Assembly (NCBI RefSeq): GCF_029542625.1
Contig: NZ_CP120733.1
Location: 186,001 to 250,000 of the forward strand
Origin: Tepidibacter hydrothermalis
Lineage (GTDB): Bacteria; Bacillota; Clostridia; Peptostreptococcales; Peptostreptococcaceae
Direction of reading: 5' to 3'
DNA: 64,000 nt
Shown: positions 46,517 to 56,633 of the stretch, piece by piece
How the letters are laid out: every line of letters starts with the position of its first letter
Numbering within the stretch: position 1 is the stretch's first letter
Made by a program: the position numbers and the translations under genes
Notes under the pieces: generated by a model
What the model saw: the letters and a program-made list of their open reading frames with translations, nothing else
Databases searched by the model: none
Told to the model about the DNA's origin: nothing

Positions 46517-46703
46517 TTTATTTTAATAGAAAGTATGAGAATAAAAAATAAAGTTAACGCTGTAAGAAAAAAATATTACGTAACTACTCGAAGAGTTAAA
46601 ATAAGAAAAATATTTAAGCATCAATAAAGCTGGTGCATATAATGAAGGTGAATTATCATGCTACGATTTAACATATAATGTTTCGTATGGAGGTGTATGA
46701 AAT

Positions 46704-46967
46704 ATGTTAGATTATAAAAATGAGAATTGGTGGGTATACAACTTAGGCATAATAGTATGTGGAGTAGGTTTAATTATAGTAGGAATTATACGATTTTTGA
46801 ATAGAAAAAACTTAGGGAGTGAATCGGTTTTTATCTTAATGAATATACCAGATATAATGAGTATAATAGGTTTTGGGTTACTTGGGACGAGAGAAGTGTT
46901 TGCTAAAAATGAAAGAATAGGATATTTATATTATTTTATTATGATAGTTACATTGGTTTTATCATAA
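46704..46967 (+). CDS. Small membrane protein, unknown
   Basis: An 87-residue protein from ATG 46704, after TGGAGGTG. Three membrane segments are visible (VYNLGIIVCGVGLIIVGIIRF, ILMNIPDIMSIIGFGLLG, YLYYFIMIVTLVLS). No family is recognised. The 550 bases before it hold copy D, remnant H and a pair of loosely repeated segments. Confidence 0.65.
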   Translation: MLDYKNENWWVYNLGIIVCGVGLIIVGIIRFLNRKNLGSESVFILMNIPDIMSIIGFGLLGTREVFAKNERIGYLYYFIMIVTLVLS

Positions 46968-47166
46968 AAAATTTTTAAGGTTAAATTTTGCGATTAAAAT
47001 AGAGAATTGGAATAAAAATTATTAAGTTTTTAATACATAAAAATAATATAAGTTACTATATGCTATAATAAAATAATCTTATAAAGCTAAACTTAATTAA
47101 AATGTTTTTACTCTGGGTGAATTTTTAGCTTCTGGATAAAATATATAGTGAAAGGAGAATATATTA

Positions 47167-47382
47167 ATGAAAAAGTTTATTGCTCCCATAATATGTGGTA
47201 GTTTAGGAATTGTAGCTATTTGTTTATATTTTTTACTTATAGGATATGGGATAAACACTATGGTATCTAGTATAGTTATTGGAATCATTGTTATGGTTTT
47301 GGTTGGTGCAATGATCTTCACAATAAATCAAAGAATTAGAGAAATTAAGGAGGAAGATAAAGATGATATTAGTAAATACTGA
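47167..47382 (+). CDS. Small two-helix membrane protein, unknown
   Basis: A 71-residue protein with two membrane helices (APIICGSLGIVAICLYFLLIGYG and SSIVIGIIVMVLVGAMIF) and a charged C-terminal tail (NQRIREIKEEDKDDISKY). The ATG follows AAAGGAG. It overlaps the YbjQ gene by 20 bases, which suggests joint translation. Related short proteins are often found next to YbjQ genes in clostridia, but no function is known to me. Confidence 0.75.
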   Translation: MKKFIAPIICGSLGIVAICLYFLLIGYGINTMVSSIVIGIIVMVLVGAMIFTINQRIREIKEEDKDDISKY

Positions 47383-47674
47383 TTTTATAACTGGAAAAGA
47401 AATTGAAACGTTAGAGGTTGTTAAGGGTTCAACTATAAGGTCTAAGCATATAGGAAAGGATATTTTAAGCGGATTAAAAACGATTGTTGGAGGAGAACTT
47501 ACAGCATATAAAGAGATGCTTGATGAGGCTCGCAAAATTGCTGTTAAAAGAATGGTTGATGAAGCTGAAAATCTTGGAGCTGATGGAGTAATAAATATTA
47601 GATATTCAACAAGTAATATTATGGATGGGGCAGCTGAAATTTTGGTTGTTGGAACAGCAGTTAAATTTAAATAA
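47363..47674 (+). CDS. YbjQ/UPF0145 family protein
   Basis: A 103-residue protein of the YbjQ family. Motifs: MILVNTDFITGKEIETLEVVKG at the start, LTAYKEMLDEARKIAVKRMVDEAENLGADGVINIRY and AEILVVGTAVKF at the end. Members form pentamers and have been called heavy-metal-binding by fold, but the function is unproven. It follows AAGGAGGA inside the upstream gene. A terminator lies about 100 bases downstream. Confidence 0.93.
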   Translation: MILVNTDFITGKEIETLEVVKGSTIRSKHIGKDILSGLKTIVGGELTAYKEMLDEARKIAVKRMVDEAENLGADGVINIRYSTSNIMDGAAEILVVGTAVKFK

Positions 47675-47765
47675 AGTAAAAAAATTTAAAAATAGATGTA
47701 TAAAAAATATAAATCATGGCCATTATATAACTAAGCTTGTAAAACAAGTTAACTCAATCTCCCCC

Positions 47766-47803
47766 AAAAAAGACTTCTACCCCCCATGGAAGTCTTTTTT
47801 TTT
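47766..47803 (+). terminator. Terminator after ybjQ
   Basis: AGACTTC pairs with GAAGTCT around a C-rich loop, flanked by A and T runs. Confidence 0.8.
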
Positions 47804-47858
47804 ATTCTGGAAATAAATAAAAATGATATACTTAGAATCTAAGGGGAGTTGAGATTAC

Positions 47859-48380
47859 GTGAAAAAAATATATATAGGTATTTTAATAATTATATTTATG
47901 AATATTATTTCAAATAATAATATTATTGCTAAAGATTACATTGAAGATGAGTTTAAATACAAAAATATAATTTATAATAAGTCTTCTAATATAGATAATA
48001 AAACTAAATATAATAAAGAACTAGAAAAAATTAGGAATTCAAAAGAAGGAAGTAAAGATTACATTTATAGATGGATAGAGTATACTTATGAAATAAAAAA
48101 TAAAAAAAGCAGAGAAGTAGAACATAAAGTAGATATGAAGGTCTTAGCAAAATTATATAGTAAAGGTTCGTTTAAGAACATAGTTGAAGTATATGATGCT
48201 ACATTGAAATATGAGATATATTCAAAGAGAAAATATGAATATACAAGTTCGATAACGTATGCACATCCATCATTTTATAAAGATGCAGTTGTATTTATAT
48301 CTTCTGGAGTACTAAGAGGTGAAGAAGATGCAAGGAAAATACATTTTAATAGAACAAAGTATATAGATAATAGAAAATAG
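47859..48380 (+). CDS. Exported protein, unknown
   Basis: A 173-residue protein from GTG 47859, preceded by GGGGAGTTGAG. The first 24 residues are a signal peptide (MKKIYIGILIIIFMNIISNN). The mature part is Lys/Tyr-rich with IRNSKEGSKDYIYRWIEYTYEI, RKYEYTSSITYAHPSFYKDAVVFI and a charged end. No family recognised. It is followed by family 1 mini-copy G, not by a normal terminator. Confidence 0.7.
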   Translation: MKKIYIGILIIIFMNIISNNNIIAKDYIEDEFKYKNIIYNKSSNIDNKTKYNKELEKIRNSKEGSKDYIYRWIEYTYEIKNKKSREVEHKVDMKVLAKLYSKGSFKNIVEVYDATLKYEIYSKRKYEYTSSITYAHPSFYKDAVVFISSGVLRGEEDARKIHFNRTKYIDNRK

Positions 48381-48444
48381 AATAAATAAACTAAGTTGGA
48401 TGTTTTGAAAATAGTATACATTTAAATCTATTTCAAATTTAACA

Positions 48445-48525
48445 TGGATACTAAAAAATAAAGGCATTAAAATATTTGCGACATTAGCGGTATTTTAATG
48501 CCCTTTATTTTTGGATTAAAACTTA
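48445..48525 (-). repeat. Family 1 mini-copy G (reverse orientation)
   Basis: Read on the minus strand: TTTTAATCCAAAAATAAAGG, then GGCATTAAAATACCGCTAATG, a short loop, TATTTTAATGCC, and TTTTTTAGTATCC. Only the terminal stem (12 bp, 48463-48474 with 48491-48502), the ACCGCTAATG word also seen in copy C and the outer ends remain. Confidence 0.65.
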
Positions 48526-48671
48526 TTAAAGTAAATCTTTTTATGCAATTTAATGCTGATTAAATCTAGTATATTTAGGTATATTAATATAGAGTGTTGA
48601 ATTTAAAAAAATTTAAATGTATAATTTACATATGATATAAGAACTAATGTTCGAAAAAAAGAGGTGGTTTT

Positions 48672-50642
48672 GTGGAATTTAAGATAGAGTCTAAGTTTAA
48701 GCCTACTGGGGATCAGCCACAGGCTATAGAGCAAATCGTAAATTCAATAAACAACAATAATAAGTTTACGAGTTTATTGGGAGTTACAGGATCGGGTAAG
48801 ACTTTTACAATGGCAAATGTAATAGAGAAGGTTCAAAAACCAACACTTATTATGGCTCATAATAAGACCTTAGCAGCTCAATTATACAGTGAGTTTAAGG
48901 ATTTCTTTCCAAATAATGCAGTTGAGTATTTTGTTAGTTATTACAATCACTATCAGCCAGAGGCTTATGTTGCTCATACAGATACTTATATAGAAAAAGA
49001 TGCATCTGTTAATGATGAGATAGATAAGCTACGACATTCTGCAACAGCAGCAATACTTGAAAGAAAAGATGTAATAATAATATCTTCTGTATCTTGTATA
49101 TATGGACTTGGAGATCCTAAGGATTATAAGGAGCTTATGATATCTTTAAGACCTGGTATGGAAAGGGATAGAGATGAGGTTATAAAGGAATTAGTAAGTA
49201 TACAATATGAAAGAAATGATATTAACTTTGAAAGAGGAACATTTAGAGTAAGAGGAGATATTATAGAAATAATGCCTGCTAATTCAGATGATACAGGAAT
49301 TAGAATAGAATTTTTTGGAGATGAAATAGAAAGAATAACAGAGATTAATTATATAACAGGAGAAATAATAGGTACTAGAAATCATATAGCTATATTTCCA
49401 GCATCTCATTATGCAACAAACCCTGAAAGGCTGGAAAAAGCTTTAATAAATATAGAGGATGAACTACAGGATAGAGTAAAATATTTCAAAGAAAATGAGA
49501 AACTACTAGAGGCGCAAAGAATTGAACAAAGAACTAACTATGATATAGAGATGTTAAAGGAAATTGGATTTTGTCAAGGTATAGAGAACTATTCAAGACA
49601 TATAACAGGAAGAAAAGAAGGAGAAAAACCATATACATTAATGGACTTTTTTCCTGATGATTACCTTATAATAGTTGATGAATCACACGTTACAGTACCA
49701 CAAGTAAGAGGTATGTATGGTGGGGATAGATCTAGAAAAGAGTCATTAATAGAAAATGGATTTAGACTTCCATCAGCTTACGATAATAGACCTTTGAATT
49801 TTGGTGAATTTGAGGAAAATATAAATCAGATGCTATTTGTATCAGCAACACCAGGTCCTTATGAAATTCAAAATTCTACCGAGTTTACAGAACAGATTAT
49901 AAGACCTACAGGACTCTTAGATCCTGAAATAGATGTAAGACCTATAACTAATCAAATAGATAATTTATTAGGTGAGATAAACGATACAGTTTCTAAAAAA
50001 GAGAGAGTATTAGTTACAACACTTACAAAGAGAATGTCAGAAGATTTAACTGATTATTTAAAGAATGCTGGAATTAAGGTTAAATATTTGCATTCAGATA
50101 TAGAAACACTAGAAAGAACTGAGATTATAAGAGATTTAAGAATCGGTAAATTTGATGTGTTAGTAGGAATAAATCTTTTAAGAGAAGGATTAGACATTCC
50201 AGAGGTGTCCTTAGTTGCAATACTGGATGCTGATAAAGAAGGATTTTTAAGATCGGAAACATCTCTTATACAGACGGTAGGAAGAGCTGCAAGAAATAAA
50301 AATGGTAGAGTTATAATGTATGCAGATAAAATAACAAGATCCATGGAGAGTGCTATAAATGAAACTAATAGAAGAAGAGAGTTACAACAAAAATATAATG
50401 AGGAAAATAATATAATCCCTCAAAGTATAAATAAAGAAATAAAGAATGTAATAGAGGCAACTCAGGTAGCTGATGAGGAAGTTGCATATGGAATAAGTAA
50501 AAATATAGATAAAGATGAACTAAAGGAAAATATTAATAGGCTTAAAGATGAAATGATGGAAGCTGCAAAAAATCTTCAATTTGAAAGAGCTGCTAGTTTA
50601 AGAGACAAGATAGTTGAGCTTGAGGAAAGGATTGAAAAATAA
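48672..50642 (+). CDS. uvrB: Excinuclease ABC subunit B
   Basis: A 656-residue DNA damage-verifying helicase of nucleotide excision repair. Motifs: Walker [15 protein letters not shown] near residue 35, the beta-hairpin region [21 protein letters not shown] near 95, [22 protein letters not shown], and the C-terminal UVR motif [26 protein letters not shown] that contacts UvrC. GTG 48672 follows AGAGGTGG. It leads directly into uvrA one base after its stop. Confidence 0.98.
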   Translation: MEFKIESKFKPTGDQPQAIEQIVNSINNNNKFTSLLGVTGSGKTFTMANVIEKVQKPTLIMAHNKTLAAQLYSEFKDFFPNNAVEYFVSYYNHYQPEAYVAHTDTYIEKDASVNDEIDKLRHSATAAILERKDVIIISSVSCIYGLGDPKDYKELMISLRPGMERDRDEVIKELVSIQYERNDINFERGTFRVRGDIIEIMPANSDDTGIRIEFFGDEIERITEINYITGEIIGTRNHIAIFPASHYATNPERLEKALINIEDELQDRVKYFKENEKLLEAQRIEQRTNYDIEMLKEIGFCQGIENYSRHITGRKEGEKPYTLMDFFPDDYLIIVDESHVTVPQVRGMYGGDRSRKESLIENGFRLPSAYDNRPLNFGEFEENINQMLFVSATPGPYEIQNSTEFTEQIIRPTGLLDPEIDVRPITNQIDNLLGEINDTVSKKERVLVTTLTKRMSEDLTDYLKNAGIKVKYLHSDIETLERTEIIRDLRIGKFDVLVGINLLREGLDIPEVSLVAILDADKEGFLRSETSLIQTVGRAARNKNGRVIMYADKITRSMESAINETNRRRELQQKYNEENNIIPQSINKEIKNVIEATQVADEEVAYGISKNIDKDELKENINRLKDEMMEAAKNLQFERAASLRDKIVELEERIEK

Positions 50643-50643
50643 T

Positions 50644-53475
50644 ATGGAAAATAAAAATATCGTAATAAAAGGAGCAAGAGAACATAATCTGAAAGATATA
50701 GATATAACTATTCCAAGAAATAAGTTTATAGTATTTACAGGACTTTCAGGCTCTGGAAAATCATCTCTTGCATTTGATACTATATATGCAGAGGGTCAAA
50801 GAAGATATGTAGAGAGTTTATCTGCTTATGCTAGACAATTCTTAGGTCAAATGGAAAAGCCGAATGTTGATTATATAGAGGGATTGTCGCCTGCTATATC
50901 AATAGATCAAAAGACTACTTCAAAAAATCCTAGATCTACAGTTGGAACAGTAACTGAAATATACGATTATTTAAGATTATTATTTGCAAGAGTAGGAGAG
51001 CCGCACTGTCCTATATGTAATCAAAAGATAAGCCAGATGACAGTTCAAGAAATAGTGGACAAGGTATTAGAACTTCCAGATAGAACTAAAATACAAATAT
51101 TATCTCCTGTTATTAGAGGTAAAAAGGGAAAACATGAAAAGGTAATTGAGAGAATAAAAAAAGAGGGATTTGTAAGAATTAAAGTAGATGGTGAAAGTTA
51201 CGAGGTTACAGATGAAATAGATTTAAACAAGAATAAAAAACATAATATAGAGGTTGTAGTAGATAGGATAATAATAAAAGAAGATATAAAAAATAGACTT
51301 AGCGACTCGGTAGAAACGGCTATTAAGCTTTCTGAAGGTCTTGTTATTATTGACCTTGTAGGAGATAAAGAAATGATGTTTTCTACTAAGTTCACATGCC
51401 CTGAACATGGTATAGGAATAGAAGAACTTTCTCCCAGAATGTTTTCTTTTAATAGTCCATTTGGAGCTTGTACAAGTTGTAATGGACTTGGAAATATGAA
51501 AAAAGTTGATAAGGATTTAGTTGTACCTAATAAAGATTTATCCATCAAAAAAGGTGCTATAGCTCCTTGGTTTTCGGTAGGCGGAGCTGGAAGCGAAGAT
51601 ACTTATTATTATAAGATGGTAGAAAGCCTTGCATCAAAATTTGGTGTATCATTAGAAGTTCCATTTAAAGAATTACCAGAGGATTTTGTAGAAGAATTAC
51701 TATATGGAAATAGTAATACTTTAGTAGAATTTGAATATGAATCAAAATTTGGAGGATATAGAACTTATCAATCAAATTTTGAAGGAGTTATAAATAATTT
51801 AGAGAGAAGATATAAAGAGACGACTTCAGAATATATGAGAGACAAGATAGAACAGTTTATGGTAGAAAGCCCTTGTCGTACATGTAAAGGTGGAAGACTA
51901 AAAAAGGAAAGTTTATCTGTTCTTATAAACAATAAAAATATAACAGATATAACTGATATGTCTATAAATGAACTACTTGATTTTATAAATAATATAGATT
52001 TAACTCAAAAACAGCAGATAATAGCATCAGAGATATTAAAAGAGATAAAAAATAGAACATCTTTTTTACAAAATGTAGGACTTAATTACTTAAACTTATC
52101 GAGACAAGCAGGAACGCTATCAGGAGGAGAGGCTCAAAGAATAAGGCTTGCAACTCAAATAGGATCTGCATTAGTTGGAGTACTTTATGTACTAGATGAG
52201 CCGAGTATTGGTCTACATCAAAGAGATAATGACAGGCTTATAAAGACACTAAGACATTTAACGGATATAGGAAACACACTTATAGTAGTTGAACACGATG
52301 AAGATACTATGTTCGCAGCGGACTATGTAGTTGACATAGGTCCTGGTGCTGGAGTGCATGGAGGAGAAATAGTTGCACAAGGAACTGTTGATGAAATAAA
52401 AGAGTGTGAAGAATCTATAACAGGCCAATATCTTAGTGGAAAACAAGAAATATCTATTCCTGAAAAACTTAGAGAACCAGATGGTAGATATATAGAAATC
52501 AAAAAAGCAAGTGAAAACAATCTTAAAAATATAGATGTTAAAATACCTCTTGGATTATTCACTTGTATAACAGGAGTATCAGGATCTGGTAAGAGTTCAT
52601 TAATAAATGAGATTTTATACAAAGGAGTTGCAGCTAAGACTCAAAATTTAAGAACAAAACCTGGAAAGCACAAAGAAATACTTGGTATAGATAATGTAGA
52701 CAAAGTAATAGATATAGATCAATCTCCTATAGGAAGAACTCCAAGGTCAAATCCTGCTACATATACAGGGGTATTTGATATGATAAGAGATGTATTTGCA
52801 ATGACTAATGAAGCAAAGGCCAGAGGTTACAAAAAAGGTAGATTTAGCTTTAATGTAAAAGGTGGACGATGTGAAGCTTGTAAAGGTGATGGAATTATAA
52901 AAATAGAGATGCATTTCTTACCTGATGTATACGTTCAATGTGAGGTATGCAAGGGAGAAAGATATAATAGAGAAACTCTAGATGTTAAGTATAAAGATAA
53001 GACAATATCAGATGTTCTTGATATGAACATTGAAGAGGCACTAGAATTCTTTGAGAATATACCTAAGATAAAAAGAAAGCTTCAAACTCTTATGGATGTA
53101 GGACTTTCTTATATAAAACTAGGACAACCATCTACTCAATTATCAGGTGGAGAAGCACAAAGGATAAAGCTAGCAACAGAGCTTAGCAAGAGATCTACTG
53201 GAAAAACATTGTATATACTAGATGAACCAACAACAGGTCTTCATATAGCAGATGTAGATAAGCTTATTAAGGTTCTTCAGAAATTAGTAGATGCAGGAAA
53301 TTCAGTTGTAGTAATAGAGCATAATTTAGATGTTATAAAGACTTCTGATTATATAATAGATTTAGGTCCAGAAGGTGGAGATGGTGGAGGAATGATAGTT
53401 GCTACTGGTACACCTGAGGATGTTGCAAATAATGAAAAGTCCTATACTGGAATGTTTTTAAAGAAGTATTTTTAA
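50644..53475 (+). CDS. uvrA: Excinuclease ABC subunit A
   Basis: A 943-residue ABC ATPase that finds DNA lesions with UvrB. Both nucleotide sites are present ([14 protein letters not shown] and [14 protein letters not shown]; signatures [14 protein letters not shown] and [14 protein letters not shown]) and the zinc-finger cysteines are seen in CPICNQ, CPEHG..CTSCNG and [20 protein letters not shown] 50644 follows GAAAGGA inside the end of uvrB. The uvrB-uvrA operon ends at family 1 copy E. Confidence 0.98.
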   Translation: MENKNIVIKGAREHNLKDIDITIPRNKFIVFTGLSGSGKSSLAFDTIYAEGQRRYVESLSAYARQFLGQMEKPNVDYIEGLSPAISIDQKTTSKNPRSTVGTVTEIYDYLRLLFARVGEPHCPICNQKISQMTVQEIVDKVLELPDRTKIQILSPVIRGKKGKHEKVIERIKKEGFVRIKVDGESYEVTDEIDLNKNKKHNIEVVVDRIIIKEDIKNRLSDSVETAIKLSEGLVIIDLVGDKEMMFSTKFTCPEHGIGIEELSPRMFSFNSPFGACTSCNGLGNMKKVDKDLVVPNKDLSIKKGAIAPWFSVGGAGSEDTYYYKMVESLASKFGVSLEVPFKELPEDFVEELLYGNSNTLVEFEYESKFGGYRTYQSNFEGVINNLERRYKETTSEYMRDKIEQFMVESPCRTCKGGRLKKESLSVLINNKNITDITDMSINELLDFINNIDLTQKQQIIASEILKEIKNRTSFLQNVGLNYLNLSRQAGTLSGGEAQRIRLATQIGSALVGVLYVLDEPSIGLHQRDNDRLIKTLRHLTDIGNTLIVVEHDEDTMFAADYVVDIGPGAGVHGGEIVAQGTVDEIKECEESITGQYLSGKQEISIPEKLREPDGRYIEIKKASENNLKNIDVKIPLGLFTCITGVSGSGKSSLINEILYKGVAAKTQNLRTKPGKHKEILGIDNVDKVIDIDQSPIGRTPRSNPATYTGVFDMIRDVFAMTNEAKARGYKKGRFSFNVKGGRCEACKGDGIIKIEMHFLPDVYVQCEVCKGERYNRETLDVKYKDKTISDVLDMNIEEALEFFENIPKIKRKLQTLMDVGLSYIKLGQPSTQLSGGEAQRIKLATELSKRSTGKTLYILDEPTTGLHIADVDKLIKVLQKLVDAGNSVVVIEHNLDVIKTSDYIIDLGPEGGDGGGMIVATGTPEDVANNEKSYTGMFLKKYF

Positions 53476-53510
53476 TTTATATTTTAAAGTCACAAATTAA
53501 TAAGCATATT

Positions 53511-53625
53511 AGTGCTTAAGCAAAAAATGACGCGAATTGAAATACCGCTACTTAATTAATATTTTAATAAAACTATTAATTAAAAGTAGCTAACATTTCA
53601 ATCCGCGTCATTTTTAAATCTGCAT
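53511..53625 (+). repeat. Family 1 element, short copy E
   Basis: AGTGCTTAAGCAAAAAATGACGCG leads into a 21-bp stem (53522-53543 with 53595-53615, one mismatch), then ACCGCTA opposite TAGCTAAC and a shortened AT-rich stem. The apical part found in B, C, D and F is absent. The flanking A and T runs make it a likely terminator for uvrBA. Confidence 0.75.
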
Positions 53626-53697
53626 AAAACTTGCATATAATTAGTAATAGAAATAAACTGAAAAAGTAAAGTGAATTATTAATTAGGAGGTATATTG

Positions 53698-53781
53698 ATG
53701 AGTTCGACTTTGGTAATTTCAATTTCAGCACTAGCTATCAACATAATTTTACTTATACTAAAAATAAATAAGAAAAAATAA
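53698..53781 (+). CDS. 27-residue hydrophobic small protein
   Basis: ATG 53698 lies seven bases after TTAGGAGG, a near-ideal ribosome binding site. The product MSSTLVISISALAINIILLI plus LKINKKK is a single membrane helix with a basic tail. The strong site, the hydrophobic stretch and the lysine-rich end support a real membrane micropeptide. Family and role unknown. Confidence 0.6.
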   Translation: MSSTLVISISALAINIILLILKINKKK

Positions 53782-53805
53782 AAAATTTCTTTTAAAATTT
53801 AATAC

Positions 53806-54432
53806 TTATTTATCGTGTTCAATTTTAAATCTCAATACGGTTTTAAGTTTATCAGGTTGAGTTTTTCTAGCATCGGAAATATAAATCTCTCTATGAATTT
53901 TAGAACTTCGCTTTAAGTTATTCTGTTCACAGTAATTTTCCATAATTGAAAAAGTTTGAGGTTCATCGTCATAAGAGCCTAAATGTAGCATTTGAATACA
54001 AAGACCATCGTCAGAAGTATTAAATTTTACTTTATCAAGTAAGGGATGAGGTTTCTTCTTTTTTACAATTTCAATAACTTCCTGTGCTAAATCATCAGTT
54101 ACAAAGTCGGGTTGTCTTATCATAATTGTATAAATTAATTTGCTTTTATCTAGCGTATCCAATGTTCTTGCTTCTTCAGCTAAATCCCAAATACCTTCAA
54201 GTGGAAATACAGTATAATCAAAATATCCATCTGGGATTATGCCTTTTTTAGGTAACATTTTTAAGGCATAAGATAAGGAATATAATACTCCAATTGCTTC
54301 AGAAAAATCTTCACTATTAGGATTGCCTTTTCCATCAATCATAAAGAATTTAAAGCTTGGGACAGTAACAATTTCAGGTTTGTTTTTTGGTAAATATAAT
54401 TCTTTAGCTTGCTTTCTCCATTCATATTTCAT
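53806..54432 (-). CDS. GyrI-like domain protein
   Basis: A 208-residue protein of the GyrI-like small-molecule-binding superfamily (SOUL/SHV fold). Family text: VPSFKFFMIDGKGNPNSEDFSEAIGVLYSLSYALKM, YFDYTVFPLEGIWDL, and LHLGSYDDEPQTFSIMENYCEQNNL..REIYISDARKTQPDKLKTVLRF. Such proteins bind or hydrolyse hydrophobic molecules. AAGGAGG precedes the ATG on the minus strand. The WYL regulator just upstream, same strand, is the probable regulator, though the gap of 76 bases may hold a promoter. Confidence 0.92.
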   Translation of the reverse strand: MKYEWRKQAKELYLPKNKPEIVTVPSFKFFMIDGKGNPNSEDFSEAIGVLYSLSYALKMLPKKGIIPDGYFDYTVFPLEGIWDLAEEARTLDTLDKSKLIYTIMIRQPDFVTDDLAQEVIEIVKKKKPHPLLDKVKFNTSDDGLCIQMLHLGSYDDEPQTFSIMENYCEQNNLKRSSKIHREIYISDARKTQPDKLKTVLRFKIEHDK

Positions 54433-54508
54433 CTTTATTCCTCCTTAAATGTGGTATATTAGGAGTATAATATATAGTATATGACAACAGTATGTCATAT
54501 TTAAATTA

Positions 54509-55417
54509 TTAGTTATATTGTTCTATAGCTTTGTTTAATCTATCTTTTATAATATCTCTGATATGCTTAGGTTCAAGTACCTCAACAAAGTATCCAAATG
54601 ACATTATATATCCATACACCCATTCATTTTCAGGAAAAGACACTTCTATATTAAAACTACCATCGTTATTTTTGGTAATATAATTCTCATCAAATTCATC
54701 ATAAACTCTATACTCCATCTGCTGGTTAAATCTGAGCTTTAGTGTTACTATCAAATTACATTCTGCTGTTGCGTATCCTATTGGAAAATCATCAGGAAGT
54801 ATTCGTTCAAATGTTTCATTTATAACTTTGATTTTTTTCATACGTGAAATTCTAAATGTACGAAAATCTTGCTTAATTGTACAAAAGGCTTGTAAATACC
54901 ATGTTTTCGATTTGAAAACTAATCGTAATGGTTCAACACGTCTAAAAGTTTTCTTTCCATAAGAACTTATATATTCAAATATAATTATATTGTGATTTAT
55001 TATTCCTGATTTAATATCGGTAAACTTTTGATGTTCATCTTTTTCGCTACCCCAATGAGAAAAATCTATATCAATCCAGTTATAATTATTGGGACTTTTA
55101 AATACTGCATTTAATTTACTGATTAGACTTTCTATATTCGGATATTTCGCTAATTTTAAGCTTTCAAGTCCTAGCAATATTTCATTTTGTTCATTTTCTG
55201 AAATAAGAGATTTATTTAAAGTGAAATTATCAAGTAAACTAATACCACCACCACTACCTTTACTAGTATATATAGGTATACCTGCTGAACTTAACTTATC
55301 TATATCTCTATATATAGTTCTTGTTGAAACTTCAAAGCGTTCAGAAAGCTCTTTTGCTGTAACTGTATCTTTATTTAATAATATAAATATGATCTTAAAT
55401 AGTCTATCTATTTGCAT
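54509..55417 (-). CDS. WYL-domain HTH transcriptional regulator
   Basis: A 302-residue YafY/PafC-type regulator starting at ATG 55417 (family N terminus MQIDRLFKIIFILL). The HTH_11 domain is at 1-60 (TVTAKELSERFEVSTRTIYRDIDKLSSAGIPIY), the WYL domain at about 130-215 (FEYISSYGKKTFRRVEPLRLVFKSKTWYLQAFC) and the WCX C-terminal region follows (EVSFPENEWVYGYIMSFG). WYL domains bind single-stranded nucleic acids or other ligands. An ATG at 55429 would add four residues; GGGTGAT supports the inner start. Confidence 0.93.
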   Translation of the reverse strand: MQIDRLFKIIFILLNKDTVTAKELSERFEVSTRTIYRDIDKLSSAGIPIYTSKGSGGGISLLDNFTLNKSLISENEQNEILLGLESLKLAKYPNIESLISKLNAVFKSPNNYNWIDIDFSHWGSEKDEHQKFTDIKSGIINHNIIIFEYISSYGKKTFRRVEPLRLVFKSKTWYLQAFCTIKQDFRTFRISRMKKIKVINETFERILPDDFPIGYATAECNLIVTLKLRFNQQMEYRVYDEFDENYITKNNDGSFNIEVSFPENEWVYGYIMSFGYFVEVLEPKHIRDIIKDRLNKAIEQYN

Positions 55418-55584
55418 ATTATCACCCAATAATATTATACCAATTATACTATCCAGATTTACTATCTACATGATTTTTTATTTCTAAAAAATCATATAAA
55501 TTTAAAATTGTAGATAATATTGATTAAAGAACTAGATTTGCAATTATTTTGAGAGATAGAGTTATCTAACCTTATGAGAGAATA

Positions 55585-55800
55585 CGTACTATTAAAATTA
55601 TCTATGAAAATGTTAGTGAATGCTTTTAGATATTTTGACTAATATAACTTAGTTTTTAGCGTTTAATAATACGTTAAGAAATTTGCGTGTCTGAGCGTAG
55701 GGAGTTCGAAAATTTTAGAATTATTAATAAGATAAAAGCTTAGTTGTATTCAAAATATTGTTGTATTCACGGTATTTTCATAGATAGTTTTTGATAACTC
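55585..55800 (-). repeat. Family 1 palindromic element, copy F (reverse orientation)
   Basis: A perfect 12-bp stem joins 55600-55611 and 55774-55785. Read on the minus strand: ACCGTGAATACAAC, AATTTTCGAACTCCCTACG, CTCAGACACG, TTAACGTATTATTAAACG, and ATTCACTAACATTTTC. GTGAAT/ATTCAC takes the place of GCTA/TAGC in copies A, B and E. It fills much of the 440-base gap between the WYL gene and the FMN-binding lipoprotein. Confidence 0.72.
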
Positions 55801-55859
55801 ACATAAATTCTATTTTAATTATTAGGAATGTTTTATTATTTATAATACTAATAACTCTA

Positions 55860-55912
55860 TTGACAACATAAACTTAAATTGATAATATTGATTATATGAA
55901 AATTATTATCAA
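55860..55912 (+). promoter_or_regulatory. Promoter with Fur-like inverted repeat
   Basis: TTGACA (55860-55865) and TAATAT (55883-55888) with a 17-base spacer. TTGATAATA (55879-55887) and its exact complement TATTATCAA (55904-55912) overlap the -10 box, so a bound protein would block transcription. The words GATAAT and ATTATC recall the Fur box. Start codon at 55930. Confidence 0.6.
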
Positions 55913-55929
55913 TAATAAGGAGAAATATC

Positions 55930-56298
55930 ATGAAAAGACTTAAATCAATATGCTTGTTTGCAATAATAACTTCATTATTTGCAACAGGTTGTGCATCTAA
56001 GGAAGTTAGCATTATGAATGAAGAAAGTACATATAAAAATGGAACTTACATAGGAGAAGGAAAAGGTAAAGATTCTACCATAAAGGTTGAAGTAACTTTA
56101 GAGGATGACAAAATAACAGATATAAAAATGGTTTCTCAAAATGATACTGCCGGATATGCAGACAAAGCATTTGAGAATATAAAGAAAGAGATATTGGAAA
56201 ATGAAGATTATAACGTAGATAATGTATCGGGTGCAACCAAGACAACTAAAGGTATAACGGATGCTATACAGAATGCACTTGAAAATTCTCAAAAATAA
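55930..56298 (+). CDS. FMN-binding domain lipoprotein
   Basis: A 122-residue lipoprotein; the signal peptide ends FATGC (Cys21). An FMN-binding domain of NqrC/RnfG/PplA type covers about 36-120 with GTYIGEGKGKDSTIKVEVTLEDDKITDIKM and the flavinylation motif SGATKT, predicted covalent FMN on Thr105. PplA-like proteins carry electrons in extracellular electron transfer, but the usual ApbE and Ndh2 partners are not in the window. AAGGAG precedes the ATG. The Fur-like operator suggests iron control. Confidence 0.9.
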   Translation: MKRLKSICLFAIITSLFATGCASKEVSIMNEESTYKNGTYIGEGKGKDSTIKVEVTLEDDKITDIKMVSQNDTAGYADKAFENIKKEILENEDYNVDNVSGATKTTKGITDAIQNALENSQK

Positions 56299-56302
56299 TT
56301 TC

Positions 56303-56331
56303 TTGACAAATTAACAATATGAATGTATTAT
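56303..56331 (+). promoter_or_regulatory. Promoter of the SAM riboswitch transcript
   Basis: TTGACA (56303-56308) and TATTAT (56326-56331) with a 17-base spacer, 31 bases before the riboswitch. Confidence 0.75.
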
Positions 56332-56362
56332 TAACTAATAAGAAAATTAAATAATTTTTTTA

Positions 56363-56474
56363 CTTCTTATCAAGAGAGACGGAGGGAATGGCCCTATGAA
56401 GTCTCGGCAACCATCAAACGCGGTTTGAAAAGGTGCCAAGTCCAACAAAGCTTATAGCTTTGAGAGATGAGAAG
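56363..56474 (+). ncRNA. SAM-I (S-box) riboswitch
   Basis: S-box landmarks are in order: CTTCTTATCAAGAG, GGAGGGAATGGCCCTATGAAG, CGGCAACC, AAAGGTGCCAAGTCC, and GAGAGATGAGAAG. P1 pairs CTTCTTATC with GATGAGAAG (one G-T). When SAM binds, P1 forms and allows the downstream terminator, shutting off the transporter gene at 56634. The class is well known for methionine genes. Confidence 0.96.
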
Positions 56475-56502
56475 ATGATGATAGTTTAAGTTGTGCTATT
56501 AG

Positions 56503-56532
56503 AGTCTTCTCGATTTAGGGAAGACTTTTTTT
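56503..56532 (+). terminator. Riboswitch expression-platform terminator
   Basis: AGTCTTC (56503-56509) pairs with GAAGACT (56520-56526), then T residues. The left arm can instead pair with P1 sequence as an anti-terminator. Confidence 0.85.
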
Positions 56533-56633
56533 ATTGTGATTTATGAGAAAGCTAAATAAATAATGTATAAAAAAAGTAATATCTAAATCGCTTTAGTAAT
56601 GTACCATACTAATTTAGCGAGGGAGTGTATACT

